This document shows, piece after piece, positions 1 to 7,983 of a stretch of DNA of 64,000 nt. A program made the translations under genes and the position numbers. The first letter of the stretch is position 1. Each line of letters starts with the position of its first letter. The notes under the pieces are model-generated. The model worked only from the letters and a program-made list of their open reading frames with translations, ran no database searches and was not told the origin of the DNA. This DNA comes from Nitratireductor sp. (GTDB lineage: Bacteria > Pseudomonadota > Alphaproteobacteria > Rhizobiales > Rhizobiaceae), in assembly GCF_017794765.1 (NCBI RefSeq), contig NZ_CP051236.1, positions 2,391,444-2,455,443 of the forward strand, given 5' to 3'.

Positions 1-35
1 AGGAAAAGGGGCTATAGCTACCGCTGATGGCACGA

Positions 36-587
36 TCAGTTGAATTTGATGCGCGCGGCCACGGCGAGACTGTCGCCTCCGCGTGACAAAATAATGGCTT
101 CGCCTTCTCGTGCGGGCGCACCGATCAACGCCTGGATGACTTCAAGATGGGTGATCAGAAACAGGTTTCCCGATCCGGTGTAGCTGTTGATTCGCTCCAG
201 AATGTCCGCCTTCTGATTTTCCATGGCGCTCTCGTCTGATGGCAGGTCAAGCGCGGGGAAGGCTTCCATCAATGTCGGGCCGAATGCCTGGGTTGCGGTG
301 TCGCGGGTACGGCAATAGCGGCTGGCCAGGACCTTTTCCACCGGCGCCGCGCGCGCCTCGATGAGCGCGCCGATGCGTCGGGCCTGCAGGCGTCCGCGCT
401 CGGAAAGGTTGCGTTGGGTGCCACATTTCTCAAGGTCGAAATTGGCCGGATCTCCGTTTCCCGGTGCAATCGCGTGCCGCATCAGAACGACCTGTCCGCC
501 GTTGCGCAACAGCGCCCACCCGGCCTCGGTTGCCTGCGCTGGAAGGACGCTGAAAACAAAAATGATGGCAACAAGCAGGCGAAGCAT
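36..587 (-). CDS. Secreted histidine phosphatase family protein
   Basis: A 183-residue protein with an N-terminal hydrophobic signal peptide ending near AQA-TEA, so it is probably periplasmic. The phosphohistidine motif appears as LMRHA at about residues 35-39 (the RHG-type signature with Ala in the last place). A second conserved stretch, NLSERGRLQARRIG, follows at about 60-73, and ASRYCRTRDTA at about 90 and LITHLEVIQAL near 145 supply the other catalytic Arg and His. The family removes phosphate from small molecules or proteins; the substrate cannot be told from sequence. It is divergent from the AEC carrier at 718 with about 130 bases between them. Family assignment is firm, physiological role unknown. 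Confidence 0.85.
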   Translation of the reverse strand: MLRLLVAIIFVFSVLPAQATEAGWALLRNGGQVVLMRHAIAPGNGDPANFDLEKCGTQRNLSERGRLQARRIGALIEARAAPVEKVLASRYCRTRDTATQAFGPTLMEAFPALDLPSDESAMENQKADILERINSYTGSGNLFLITHLEVIQALIGAPAREGEAIILSRGGDSLAVAARIKFN

Positions 588-717
588 AGGGCAATCCTCA
601 AACTATTCTTCCTAGCATATAGGCACAGGGACCGGACTTGAAAGCCGCCTTGCTGCCCTGAGTGGATTTGTCTGACTGATGGTTTCCCTTGGCAACCATT
701 GCGGCTAAACAGTCTGC

Positions 718-1659
718 ATGTCTCCGCTTGTTGAAACCGTTTCCTTCGTTTTTGGGCTTGTTGCATTCGGCTATGTGGCCGGCTGGACCGGTCTGCTAAA
801 GCCGCAGACGGGTGACGCCCTGAGCGAATTCGCCGTGACCATCGCTGTGCCACTTCTGCTTTTCCGTACGATGGCGGGGGCGGCATTTGACGGCAGCCTG
901 CCATGGGCCCTCTGGACCACCTATTTTACCGCCGTCGCCGTCGCCTGGGTGGCGGGGCATTTTACGATTGTCCATCTGTTCGGGCGCGATGCCCGCGCCG
1001 GCGTGGTTGCCGGTCTCTCCACGAGTTTTTCCAACCTCGTCCTTCTTGGCATCCCCTTCATGCTCGGCGTGTTCGGCCAGGAGGGGTTTGAGATCCTGTC
1101 GCTGATCGTGTCGATCCATCTGCCGATCATGATGGGAATGTCGATTCTGCTGTTCGCGCTTGTCGGTCGCAAGGGCGGGAGTGCGCTTTCGGTTCTCCGC
1201 GAGTTTCTGACAAAGCTTTTTTCCAGTCCGCTGATCATCGGCATCGTTGCAGGCCTGCTCTGGCGTTTCTCGGGGTTTCAAATGCCGGCTCTCGGTACCC
1301 GGTTTGTCGATGCGCTTGCCAATGTCGCCGGCCCCGTTGCGCTTTTCGCCATGGGCCTCGGATTGCGCCGGTTTGGCATTTCGGGCGATGTGCGGCCCGC
1401 AATCGTGATTGCCGGGCTGAAACTTTTCCTGATGCCTGCCGTTGCCCTTGGTGTGGCGCTTGTGATTGGCCTGCCGGTCTTCAGCGCGCAGATCGCCGTC
1501 ATTGCTGCAAGCCTGCCGTCAGGGGTGAATCCGTATCTGATTGCCTCGCGCTTCGGTACGGGGCAGGCGCTCGCTTCCAACGCGATGACCATCGCCACGG
1601 CTCTGGCGGTGCTATCGGCCGCGTTCTGGTTATCGGTGCTTCACTGGCTCTATCAATGA
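718..1659 (+). CDS. AEC family transporter (auxin efflux carrier type permease)
   Basis: A 313-residue, almost wholly hydrophobic protein with about ten predicted membrane helices, the normal size for bacterial AEC (PIN-like) carriers, many of which export or import malonate, malate or other organic acids. The family-typical glycine/proline-rich segments in helices 4-5 (LLGIPFMLG) and 9 (LPSGVNPYLIASRFG) are present. The start at 718 is the first ATG of the hydrophobic reading frame; the ribosome site is weak. It lies 60-70 bases upstream of a GabD-type dehydrogenase on the same strand, so the two could be co-transcribed. The transported compound is not predictable. Confidence 0.85.
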   Translation: MSPLVETVSFVFGLVAFGYVAGWTGLLKPQTGDALSEFAVTIAVPLLLFRTMAGAAFDGSLPWALWTTYFTAVAVAWVAGHFTIVHLFGRDARAGVVAGLSTSFSNLVLLGIPFMLGVFGQEGFEILSLIVSIHLPIMMGMSILLFALVGRKGGSALSVLREFLTKLFSSPLIIGIVAGLLWRFSGFQMPALGTRFVDALANVAGPVALFAMGLGLRRFGISGDVRPAIVIAGLKLFLMPAVALGVALVIGLPVFSAQIAVIAASLPSGVNPYLIASRFGTGQALASNAMTIATALAVLSAAFWLSVLHWLYQ

Positions 1660-1728
1660 GGCCAGCTAGCCTCTAGCCGGGATAGCGGAGGACGGTACGG
1701 TGCCGCGCAAACACAGGAGAAGATGCAG

Positions 1729-3186
1729 ATGCTTCAGAAGACCAGTCATTTCATGCGCCAGGCAAATTTCATTGACGGAGCCTGGGTGAAGGCGGATTCG
1801 GGTCAGACCATTGATGTCGTCAATCCCGCCAATGGCCAGACGATCGGCACCGTGCCACGGGCAGGCACGGCCGAAACCCGGCGTGCCATCGAGGCCGCCG
1901 ACGTCGCTTTCCGTTCCTGGAAAAGAACCTCCGCTGACCATCGTGCCAAGCTTCTGCGCAAACTGCATGATGCCATTATGGACAATCAGGACGCACTTGC
2001 CGAACTCCTGGTGATGGAGCAGGGCAAGTCCCTTGCCGAGGCCAAGGGCGAGGTGGGCATGTCGGCTGCCTACATTCTCTGGTACGCCGAAGAGGGACGC
2101 CGGGTCTATGGCGATGTGGTGCCTTCGCCCTGGGCGGACCGACGCATTCTGGTGACCAAGGAACCGGTCGGGGTCATCGGCGCGATCACGCCATGGAATT
2201 TTCCGTCCTCAATGCTGGCGCGCAAGCTCGGCCCGGCACTTGCATCCGGCTGTACTGCCGTTGCCAAACCCGCTTCGCAGACACCGTATTCCGGGCTCGC
2301 CTGGGGTGTTTTGTGCGAAGAGGCGGGGTTTCCAAAAGGTGTCGTGAACATCGTCACCGGCGCGGCTTCTGAAATCGGCGATGAGCTTTGCGAGAACCCG
2401 CTTGTCCGCAAGATCACGTTCACCGGTTCCACCGAGGTGGGAAAGACGCTGATCAAAAAGACGGCGGGGACGGTGAAGAAGGTGTCCATGGAATTGGGCG
2501 GAAACGCACCTTTCATCGTTTTCGACGACGCGGATATCGACCGCGCTGTCGAAGGTGCGATTGCAGCCAAGTACCGCAACTCCGGCCAGACCTGCGTCTG
2601 TACCAACCGGTTCTTCGTGCAGGCGGGCATCTACGACACGTTTGTAGAGAAGCTCTCGGCCGCTGCCGAAAAGCTGAAAGTAGGGTCGGGCCTTGAGGAA
2701 GGAACCCAGCAGGGGCCACTGATCGATGAGAAGGCGATCGAGAAGGTCGAGGAGCTCATTGCGGACGCCACCAGCAAGGGAGCCAAGGTCACTGCCGGCG
2801 GCGCGCGCCATCCACTGGGAGGCTCATTCTTCCAGCCGACCGTGATCTCCAACGCAACGCCCGACATGCGCTTTATGCAGGAAGAGATTTTCGGTCCCGT
2901 CGCGCCGGTGTTCCGGTTCGAGACGGAAGAAGAGGCAATCAATCTTGCCAACGACACCGTGTTTGGTCTTGCCTGCTATTTCTACACCGGCGATCTGGGA
3001 CGGGCCTTCCGCGTTATGGAAGGGCTGAAATACGGCCTGGTCGGGGTAAACGAGGGCATTATCACCACGGTCGAAGCGCCGTTTGGCGGCCTCAAGGAAT
3101 CGGGCCTCGGCAAGGAAGGCGGACATCAGGGCATCGAAGATTATCTCGATACAAAATATGTCTGCATCGGCGGATTGGGGCTCTAG
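1729..3186 (+). CDS. gabD: NAD(P)-dependent succinate-semialdehyde dehydrogenase (GabD type)
   Basis: A 485-residue aldehyde dehydrogenase covering the whole family. Visible motifs: TPWNFPSSM (cofactor site, about residue 150), FTGSTEVGK, the catalytic Glu in MELGGNAPF (about 255) and the nucleophilic Cys in SGQTCVC (about 290). Sequence is closest to succinate-semialdehyde dehydrogenases of GABA breakdown, although glutarate-semialdehyde is an alternative substrate. GGAG at 1716-1719 sits nine bases before the ATG at 1729 but only three before an in-frame ATG at 1723, so I prefer 1729. It is a different paralogue from the one at 25137, which sits in the ectoine locus. Confidence 0.87.
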   Translation: MLQKTSHFMRQANFIDGAWVKADSGQTIDVVNPANGQTIGTVPRAGTAETRRAIEAADVAFRSWKRTSADHRAKLLRKLHDAIMDNQDALAELLVMEQGKSLAEAKGEVGMSAAYILWYAEEGRRVYGDVVPSPWADRRILVTKEPVGVIGAITPWNFPSSMLARKLGPALASGCTAVAKPASQTPYSGLAWGVLCEEAGFPKGVVNIVTGAASEIGDELCENPLVRKITFTGSTEVGKTLIKKTAGTVKKVSMELGGNAPFIVFDDADIDRAVEGAIAAKYRNSGQTCVCTNRFFVQAGIYDTFVEKLSAAAEKLKVGSGLEEGTQQGPLIDEKAIEKVEELIADATSKGAKVTAGGARHPLGGSFFQPTVISNATPDMRFMQEEIFGPVAPVFRFETEEEAINLANDTVFGLACYFYTGDLGRAFRVMEGLKYGLVGVNEGIITTVEAPFGGLKESGLGKEGGHQGIEDYLDTKYVCIGGLGL

Positions 3187-3546
3187 GGGCAGGGGGCACG
3201 GATTGCTCCGGAAGATGATACATTGATGCGAGGCGATGCGAGGCAGGCCGCTGGCACGGGTGTCTGTGCACAGCGGTCATGTCCGCCTGCGATGCGCCGC
3301 CATTTCTGCAACTTTGTGAACATGTTCTCGGTCCACTCACGCTGCTCGAAGGGGGCGTTTGAAGAACGGCCCGGTGGGTTTCGTTCTTTCGGAGGTCGTG
3401 TTCACGCATTGTTTTATGCGGACCATCGGACGCGTGTTTGAACTCACTGCTGTCGTTGCCTCTTTTGCTGATGCGAATGACCGATTTGCGGGACCTAGTT
3501 GCCTTGCGTCTCGATGATTTGTGTGTCCGCTACCAGTTTAAAGACG
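3187..3546. other. Intergenic region without a recognisable gene
   Basis: About 360 bases between the dehydrogenase and the convergently oriented LysR gene. It contains a short tandem direct repeat (gatgcgaggc twice, about 3226-3245) but no convincing coding region, hairpin terminator or promoter that I can defend. Confidence 0.5.
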
Positions 3547-4425
3547 TCAGGCATCTTCAGCGGAGCGCGTCTTTAACCACGACATGACCTCACTCACGGG
3601 CCGGTTGTACTTTGCGGTGCGAGGGATGAGGACGTAGAAGTCATTTCCGCTGGCCTCCCACATCTTACCAACCTCGACCAAACGACCGGCTTCAAGGTCT
3701 TGCGCCACCAGAAATCGACTGACCAAGGCCACACCCTGACCGGCGATGGCTGCATCCACTGCGAGAGAGGTCTGACTCAAGCGAAGACCGCGAGGCGATT
3801 GGTCTTGCACGCCCAAGAACGCAAGATAACTTGGCCATAGGTCGTGAGTATCGTGGATCTTCGGCTGTTTGGACAGAGCTTCAGGATCGAGCGGATGACT
3901 GCCGAGGCCTGCAAGCTTTGGCGAAGCAACCGCTATCAGTGTCTGCTTGAAAAGCAAAGTCACGTCCAACGACGCGCCAAATGGCGGCGATCCCTGCCGT
4001 ACCGCAAGGTCGATCCCATCGCTGTGAAAGCTTGAAACTTTGTCGGTGGCCATGATCCGTAGATCGATATCCGGGTGCGTTGCCGTGAAGTCTGGAAGAT
4101 TTGGAATCAGCCATTTTGCGGCGAACGTTGGGGTTACGCTGACGACGACTTTGTTGGGCTCCGGCTTCAACTCGGCGGTTGCCGCGCGAAGATCCGCGAA
4201 GACCCCTGCAATCCGGCTGTGAAAGCTGCGTCCGACCGATGTGAACACCAAGCCCTTCGGCACACGTTCGAACAAGATGACATCCAGATGGGCCTCGAGT
4301 TGGCGAACCTGTTGCGCAACGGCCCCTTGTGTGACGCCCAGCTCATCGGCAGCGGCGCGGAAACTGAGGCGACGACCTGCTGCATCAAATGCGCGCAAGC
4401 TGTTGAGAGGAGGAAGGTCAGTCAT
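3547..4425 (-). CDS. LysR family transcriptional regulator (GcvA-like)
   Basis: A 292-residue regulator with an N-terminal winged helix-turn-helix (LNSLRAFDAAGR, then DELGVTQGAVAQQVRQLE at about residues 26-43) and a C-terminal periplasmic-binding-protein-like ligand domain with the family phrase VSVTPTFAAKWLIPNL at about 92-107, typical of the GcvA/AmpR branch. It is divergent from an SDR dehydrogenase with a 97-base spacer that contains an inverted repeat, the usual arrangement for a LysR protein controlling its neighbour and itself. The inducer is unknown. Confidence 0.9.
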   Translation of the reverse strand: MTDLPPLNSLRAFDAAGRRLSFRAAADELGVTQGAVAQQVRQLEAHLDVILFERVPKGLVFTSVGRSFHSRIAGVFADLRAATAELKPEPNKVVVSVTPTFAAKWLIPNLPDFTATHPDIDLRIMATDKVSSFHSDGIDLAVRQGSPPFGASLDVTLLFKQTLIAVASPKLAGLGSHPLDPEALSKQPKIHDTHDLWPSYLAFLGVQDQSPRGLRLSQTSLAVDAAIAGQGVALVSRFLVAQDLEAGRLVEVGKMWEASGNDFYVLIPRTAKYNRPVSEVMSWLKTRSAEDA

Positions 4426-4443
4426 TGCACAATAGTAATTCTA

Positions 4444-4465
4444 CAGGTTCAAAACAGCAAACCTG
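4444..4465. promoter_or_regulatory. Inverted repeat, candidate LysR operator
   Basis: CAGGTT (4444-4449) and AACCTG (4460-4465) form a perfect six-base dyad with a ten-base spacer in the 97-base divergent region between the LysR and SDR genes. LysR proteins bind dyads of this spacing; assignment rests on position and symmetry only. Confidence 0.45.
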
Positions 4466-4522
4466 AATCGAAATCGCTCCAAATACATGCCATTTCTCCA
4501 GAAATCATAGAGGATTTCAATC

Positions 4523-5227
4523 ATGGCAGTAGAAAAAGTGGCGCTGATAACGGCTGGAGGCAGCGGTATGGGTGCAGATGCAGCACGAAGGTTGGCCGCA
4601 GATGGGTTCAAGGTCGGCATCCTCTCATCGTCAGGCAAGGGCGAAGCGCTCGGTGCAAAGTTAGGCGGTTTTGGGGTGACCGGCTCCAATCTTGATGGCG
4701 AAGCCCTGACCGCGTTGATCGAGGGTGCTAAGGATCGCTGGGGCCGTGTTGATGTATTGGTGAACTCGGCGGGCCACGGGCCGAAGGGCCCGGTTCTGGA
4801 GATCAGTGATGAAGACTGGCATCACGGCATGGAAGTCTACTTGATGAATGTGATCCGACCGGCACGGCTCATCACACCACTGATGGAAGCGCAGGGTGGC
4901 GGAGCGATCATCAACATCTCAACCTTCGCGGCGTTTGAGCCCGACCCGCTCTTTCCAACATCGGGCGTCTTTCGGGCAGGGCTGGCAGCCTTCGCAAAGC
5001 TTTACTCAGATAAGTATGCGCCACAAAACATCCGTATGAACAACGTGCTTCCTGGCTTCATAGATAGTCTTCCCGAAACAGAAGATCGCAAGGCGCGCAT
5101 TCCAATGGGCCGTTATGGCTATGCATCGGAAGTGTCTTCGCTGATTTCATGGCTCGCCTCTGAAGATGGAGGCTATATGACAGGCCAAAACCTGCGCATA
5201 GACGGGGGGCTGACTCGGGCCGTCTGA
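4523..5227 (+). CDS. SDR family oxidoreductase
   Basis: A 234-residue classical short-chain dehydrogenase/reductase, about the usual 240-250 residue size. The cofactor motif is seen as TAGGSGMGADAARRLA at about residues 9-24 (TGxxxGxG with Ala for the second residue), NSAGHGPKG at about 86, INISTFAA with the catalytic Ser at about 132, and IDGGL near the C terminus. The canonical YxxxK is replaced: the stretch around residues 145-160 reads FRAGLAAFAKLYSDKYAP, so the catalytic Tyr is not where expected and Phe appears to stand in its place, which is odd for an active dehydrogenase. The gene is divergent from the LysR regulator that probably controls it. Confidence 0.85.
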   Translation: MAVEKVALITAGGSGMGADAARRLAADGFKVGILSSSGKGEALGAKLGGFGVTGSNLDGEALTALIEGAKDRWGRVDVLVNSAGHGPKGPVLEISDEDWHHGMEVYLMNVIRPARLITPLMEAQGGGAIINISTFAAFEPDPLFPTSGVFRAGLAAFAKLYSDKYAPQNIRMNNVLPGFIDSLPETEDRKARIPMGRYGYASEVSSLISWLASEDGGYMTGQNLRIDGGLTRAV

Positions 5228-5249
5228 AATCATCGCCTGTGAATCATAG

Positions 5250-5468
5250 CGCGATCGCCCTGCTTTTGCGGTCAACTGGGGCGCATCTGCCGTTCAGATC
5301 ATGGGATACACCGCGACAGGGTTTGGTTGGACTCCCGGGAACCTTTACCTTTTTCCTGTCGGTGTTGTGGGATGGTTCGCCGTCGGAGCACTATAGGATG
5401 ACAAGGCGTTAATGCTTATCCATCTTGTAGCGCCCGGCGCGATGATTGGTGGGATGACGAGTAACTGA
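5250..5468 (+). pseudogene. Decayed small membrane-protein gene (DUF6552-like, tentative)
   Basis: Reading in the frame of 5250 gives a continuous hydrophobic peptide (for example WGASAVQIMGYTATGFGW then NLYLFPVGVVGWFAVGAL) that is broken by TAG at 5394-5396 and resumes in the same frame as DDKALMLIHLVAPGAMIGGM to a TGA at 5466. A Trp at the stop would restore a two- to three-helix protein of about 70 residues. No start codon lies in the right place at the 5' end. The pattern recalls a family of short alphaproteobacterial membrane proteins (I think DUF6552), but I name it only from memory. The best reading is a gene lost by a nonsense change and loss of its start. Confidence 0.55.
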
Positions 5469-5701
5469 CACGCGAGAATAGTCATTCGAGGAGAGCGCAA
5501 TATTGTGCAGTTTTGGCCTCGGACTCGTCATGCGGCATCGTTGAGATCAAGGGGCTTGACCCCGATCCTCTATCCCGAGCAATAAACACCGTCAGCAACA
5601 TGCCGGTTTTCCTTGGCTTTTTTAATGATGGGACAGAGTTCCTATGGCACCGGGTGGCGGCTGGGGGTTAAGTAGTGCACCTGACGAGTCGGAGGGACCA
5701 G

Positions 5702-6157
5702 ATGCCGTTTCAGGACAAAACCGGGTCGAGGCGTTTCGTGCTTGCGAGTGTCGGGCTTCTAATGGCGGTTGCCGCAATCTATGCGGCTTACCGGCTCTTC
5801 ACGCCACCCGCACCCGAAATCGACGTCGCCTACAACACGGTGAGTAGGGACGGTTTCTACCAGGTCATGTTCGAGACCGAAGCCCAGCCCATACCCGTAC
5901 ATGAAACCCATGACTGGGTGGTGACGATCACCACACCTGACGGCACGCCGGTCAACGATGCCTCCATATCGATCGATGGCGGTATGCCGGCCCACGGCCA
6001 CGGTTTGCCGACAGAGCCGCAGATGGCGGAAGCTCTTGGAGATGGGCAATATCGTGTGGAGGGGATGCGCTTCAACATGGGCGGGCACTGGGAAATCCGA
6101 ATTGGGATCTCGGCCGATCCGGGGCTCGATGAGGCGGTTTTCAATCTGGATCTGTGA
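5702..6157 (+). CDS. FixH/YtkA-like membrane-anchored protein
   Basis: A 151-residue protein with one N-terminal membrane helix (about residues 11-30, FVLASVGLLMAVAAIYAAY) and a periplasmic beta-rich domain with HETHDWVVTITTPDGTPV and GGMPAHGHGLPTEPQ, the latter being the FixH/YtkA-like signature rich in His and Met. GGAGGG lies six bases before the ATG at 5702, which is why I chose it over an upstream start. The next gene, a di-haem peroxidase, begins two bases after its stop codon, so they form an operon. FixH proteins assist copper and cytochrome oxidase maturation; the YtkA-type domain alone has no settled function, so a copper- or redox-related role is inference. Confidence 0.75.
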   Translation: MPFQDKTGSRRFVLASVGLLMAVAAIYAAYRLFTPPAPEIDVAYNTVSRDGFYQVMFETEAQPIPVHETHDWVVTITTPDGTPVNDASISIDGGMPAHGHGLPTEPQMAEALGDGQYRVEGMRFNMGGHWEIRIGISADPGLDEAVFNLDL

Positions 6158-6158
6158 C

Positions 6159-7385
6159 ATGAAGGCAGCACGCCGCCATGTTGCAATCGGCGCGCTGTGC
6201 GGTTTTCTTGCGTTGTCCGCCTGCGACGCGACTGCGCTGAGCGAGGACGAGAAGGCGAAGATCGCATCTCTTTCAATCGATGCGCTGGGGCCCGTGCCAC
6301 CTGCACCGGGAAATCGCTTTGCGGATGATCCGCGGGCAGCAGATTTTGGCAGACTGCTCTTTTTCGATGAAGGGCTCAGCGAGAGCGGAACCATCTCCTG
6401 TGCCACATGTCATATTCCCGATCAGCAGTTTCAGGACGGCCGCCCGCGCGGTTTCGGAACGGATGAGACCGACCGACGAACGATGCCTCTGGAGGGGGCT
6501 GCATGGAATATCTGGCAGTTCTGGGACGGGAGGCGTGACAGTCTTTGGGCGCAGGCGCTCACACCTCTGGAGGACCTGCGGGAACATGCCGGAAACCGCA
6601 CCGCCCATGTCCGTTATATCGCGGAAGCCCATGCGGATTCGTATGCGGAAATATTCGGAGCGCTGCCCGATATCTCCGGAATTCCGGAAAACGCCAGTCC
6701 GGTGGGAGGCGAAACCGAACGCGCAAACTGGGACGCGATGACCCCAACCCAGAAAGACGGGGTGAACCGGGTGTTTGCCAATATTGGCAAGGCAATTGCT
6801 GCCTTCGAACGCACGCTGATACCCACCGAAACCCGCTTCGACCGGTTTGCGAGGGCGGTTGCGGCGGGGAGCGAGCAGACAGGGGATGCGGCCTTCAGTG
6901 ATCTGGAACTCGAGGGACTTCGGCTCTTCATCGGCAAGGCCAATTGTCTTGAATGCCACAACGGGCCGCGTTTCACGGACGACCACTTTCACAACACGGG
7001 TGTTCCACCTGTCGCAGGACTGCCGGAGGATCTGGGGCGGGCAGCAGGCATCGTTGCAGTGCAATCCGACCCGTTCAACTGTCTGGGGCGCTATAGCGAC
7101 GCGATGCCCGATGCATGCGATGCCCTGCGTTTCATGAAACGCGATGCGACCGCGATGGAGCGCGCGTACAAGACACCCTCGCTGCGTGGTGTGGCAGGCC
7201 GACCGCCCTATATGCATGCCGGGCAGATCGCTACGCTTGAGGCGGTGATCGACCACTACAGCAGCGCACCCGCCGCGGCCTCGGGGCAGAGCGAAATTCG
7301 CGGCGTGGTGTTCACGGACCGCGGGCGGCAGGCGCTGATTGCCTTCCTCAATACGCTGGACACGACGCCCGTTAGCGATCCTTGA
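6159..7385 (+). CDS. Di-haem cytochrome c peroxidase family lipoprotein
   Basis: A 408-residue protein with a signal sequence ending in the lipobox LSAC (Cys at about residue 21), predicting a lipid-anchored periplasmic enzyme. Two c-type haem motifs are visible: CATCH at about residue 85 and CLECH at about 264, the hallmark of bacterial cytochrome c peroxidases and MauG-like enzymes. Tail motifs KTPSLRGVAGRPPYMHAG fit the family. It probably reduces H2O2 or oxidises a partner protein. It follows the FixH-like gene with one base between them, and its 3' end overlaps the convergent putR gene by 14 bases. Confidence 0.88.
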   Translation: MKAARRHVAIGALCGFLALSACDATALSEDEKAKIASLSIDALGPVPPAPGNRFADDPRAADFGRLLFFDEGLSESGTISCATCHIPDQQFQDGRPRGFGTDETDRRTMPLEGAAWNIWQFWDGRRDSLWAQALTPLEDLREHAGNRTAHVRYIAEAHADSYAEIFGALPDISGIPENASPVGGETERANWDAMTPTQKDGVNRVFANIGKAIAAFERTLIPTETRFDRFARAVAAGSEQTGDAAFSDLELEGLRLFIGKANCLECHNGPRFTDDHFHNTGVPPVAGLPEDLGRAAGIVAVQSDPFNCLGRYSDAMPDACDALRFMKRDATAMERAYKTPSLRGVAGRPPYMHAGQIATLEAVIDHYSSAPAAASGQSEIRGVVFTDRGRQALIAFLNTLDTTPVSDP

Positions 7386-7824
7386 CCGTTTCCATGGTCA
7401 CGAAGGTCGAGGTGCGGGCGACATGGGGCAGGGCGGAGATACGCTCGCCCAGCACCTTGCGATAGCTCGAAATATCGCGCGTCCGCACCTTGAGCAGGTA
7501 GTCGAAGCCGGCGGCCGTCATGTGACATTGCTCGATCTCGGGCACGGCAAGAACCGCTTTGTTGAAGGCGGCAAGTGCGGATGAACGCGTGTCTTCCAAC
7601 TCTACCTGAACAAAAGCAATATGGCCTTCGCCGATGCGTGCGCGATCAATGATTGCCGAGTAGCCACGAATATAGCCTTCCTTCTCCAGACGGCGCAGCC
7701 GGGCCTGAACCGGGGTCTTTGAAAGACCGACCCGGCGCGCAAGCTCGGCGATGGAAAGTCGGCCATCCCTGGTCAGGGCGTCGAGGATATTTCGGTCGAT
7801 GCGGTCAACACGTTCTGTTTCCAT
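7372..7824 (-). CDS. putR: Lrp/AsnC family regulator of proline use (PutR type)
   Basis: A 150-residue Lrp/AsnC protein: N-terminal helix-turn-helix (ELARRVGLSKTPVQARLRRLEKEGYI, about residues 26-51) and a C-terminal RAM ligand-binding domain (HMTAAGFDYLLKVRTRD). The start at 7824 gives the canonical length; longer reading frames would add an unrelated N-terminal tail. It is divergent from putA with 159 bases between, matching the PutR-PutA pair of alphaproteobacteria, where PutR activates putA in response to proline. The symbol comes from context and family rather than unique residues. Confidence 0.85.
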   Translation of the reverse strand: METERVDRIDRNILDALTRDGRLSIAELARRVGLSKTPVQARLRRLEKEGYIRGYSAIIDRARIGEGHIAFVQVELEDTRSSALAAFNKAVLAVPEIEQCHMTAAGFDYLLKVRTRDISSYRKVLGERISALPHVARTSTFVTMETVKDR

Positions 7825-7864
7825 ATGAAATGCAGCTCTCAAGGTCCGATATTCGAAGGAAAGA

Positions 7865-7912
7865 TAGCCCATATGACCTAAATAGAGCAATAGATTAGCC
7901 CGAATGGCCAAA
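7865..7912. promoter_or_regulatory. Two direct repeats, candidate PutR sites
   Basis: In the putR-putA spacer, 7865-7881 (TAGCCCATATGACCTAA) and 7896-7912 (TAGCCCGAATGGCCAAA) agree at 13 of 17 positions and start 31 bases apart, about three helical turns. Such phased repeats suit an Lrp-type octamer. Function is inferred from position. Confidence 0.4.
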
Positions 7913-7983
7913 GTCCCTGTGTTATGATCGCTGCGCTGAGGCGGTAGGAGCGCCGTAAGTGCCATTCCATAATCGAGGACATC

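Noticed and set aside
5540..5600. Possible FNR/FixK box or MerR-type promoter before the FixH-like gene
   Set aside because: TTGAGATCAA lacks the four-base spacer of an FNR site, and the TTGACC element with a 19-base spacer has no clear -10 or dyad.
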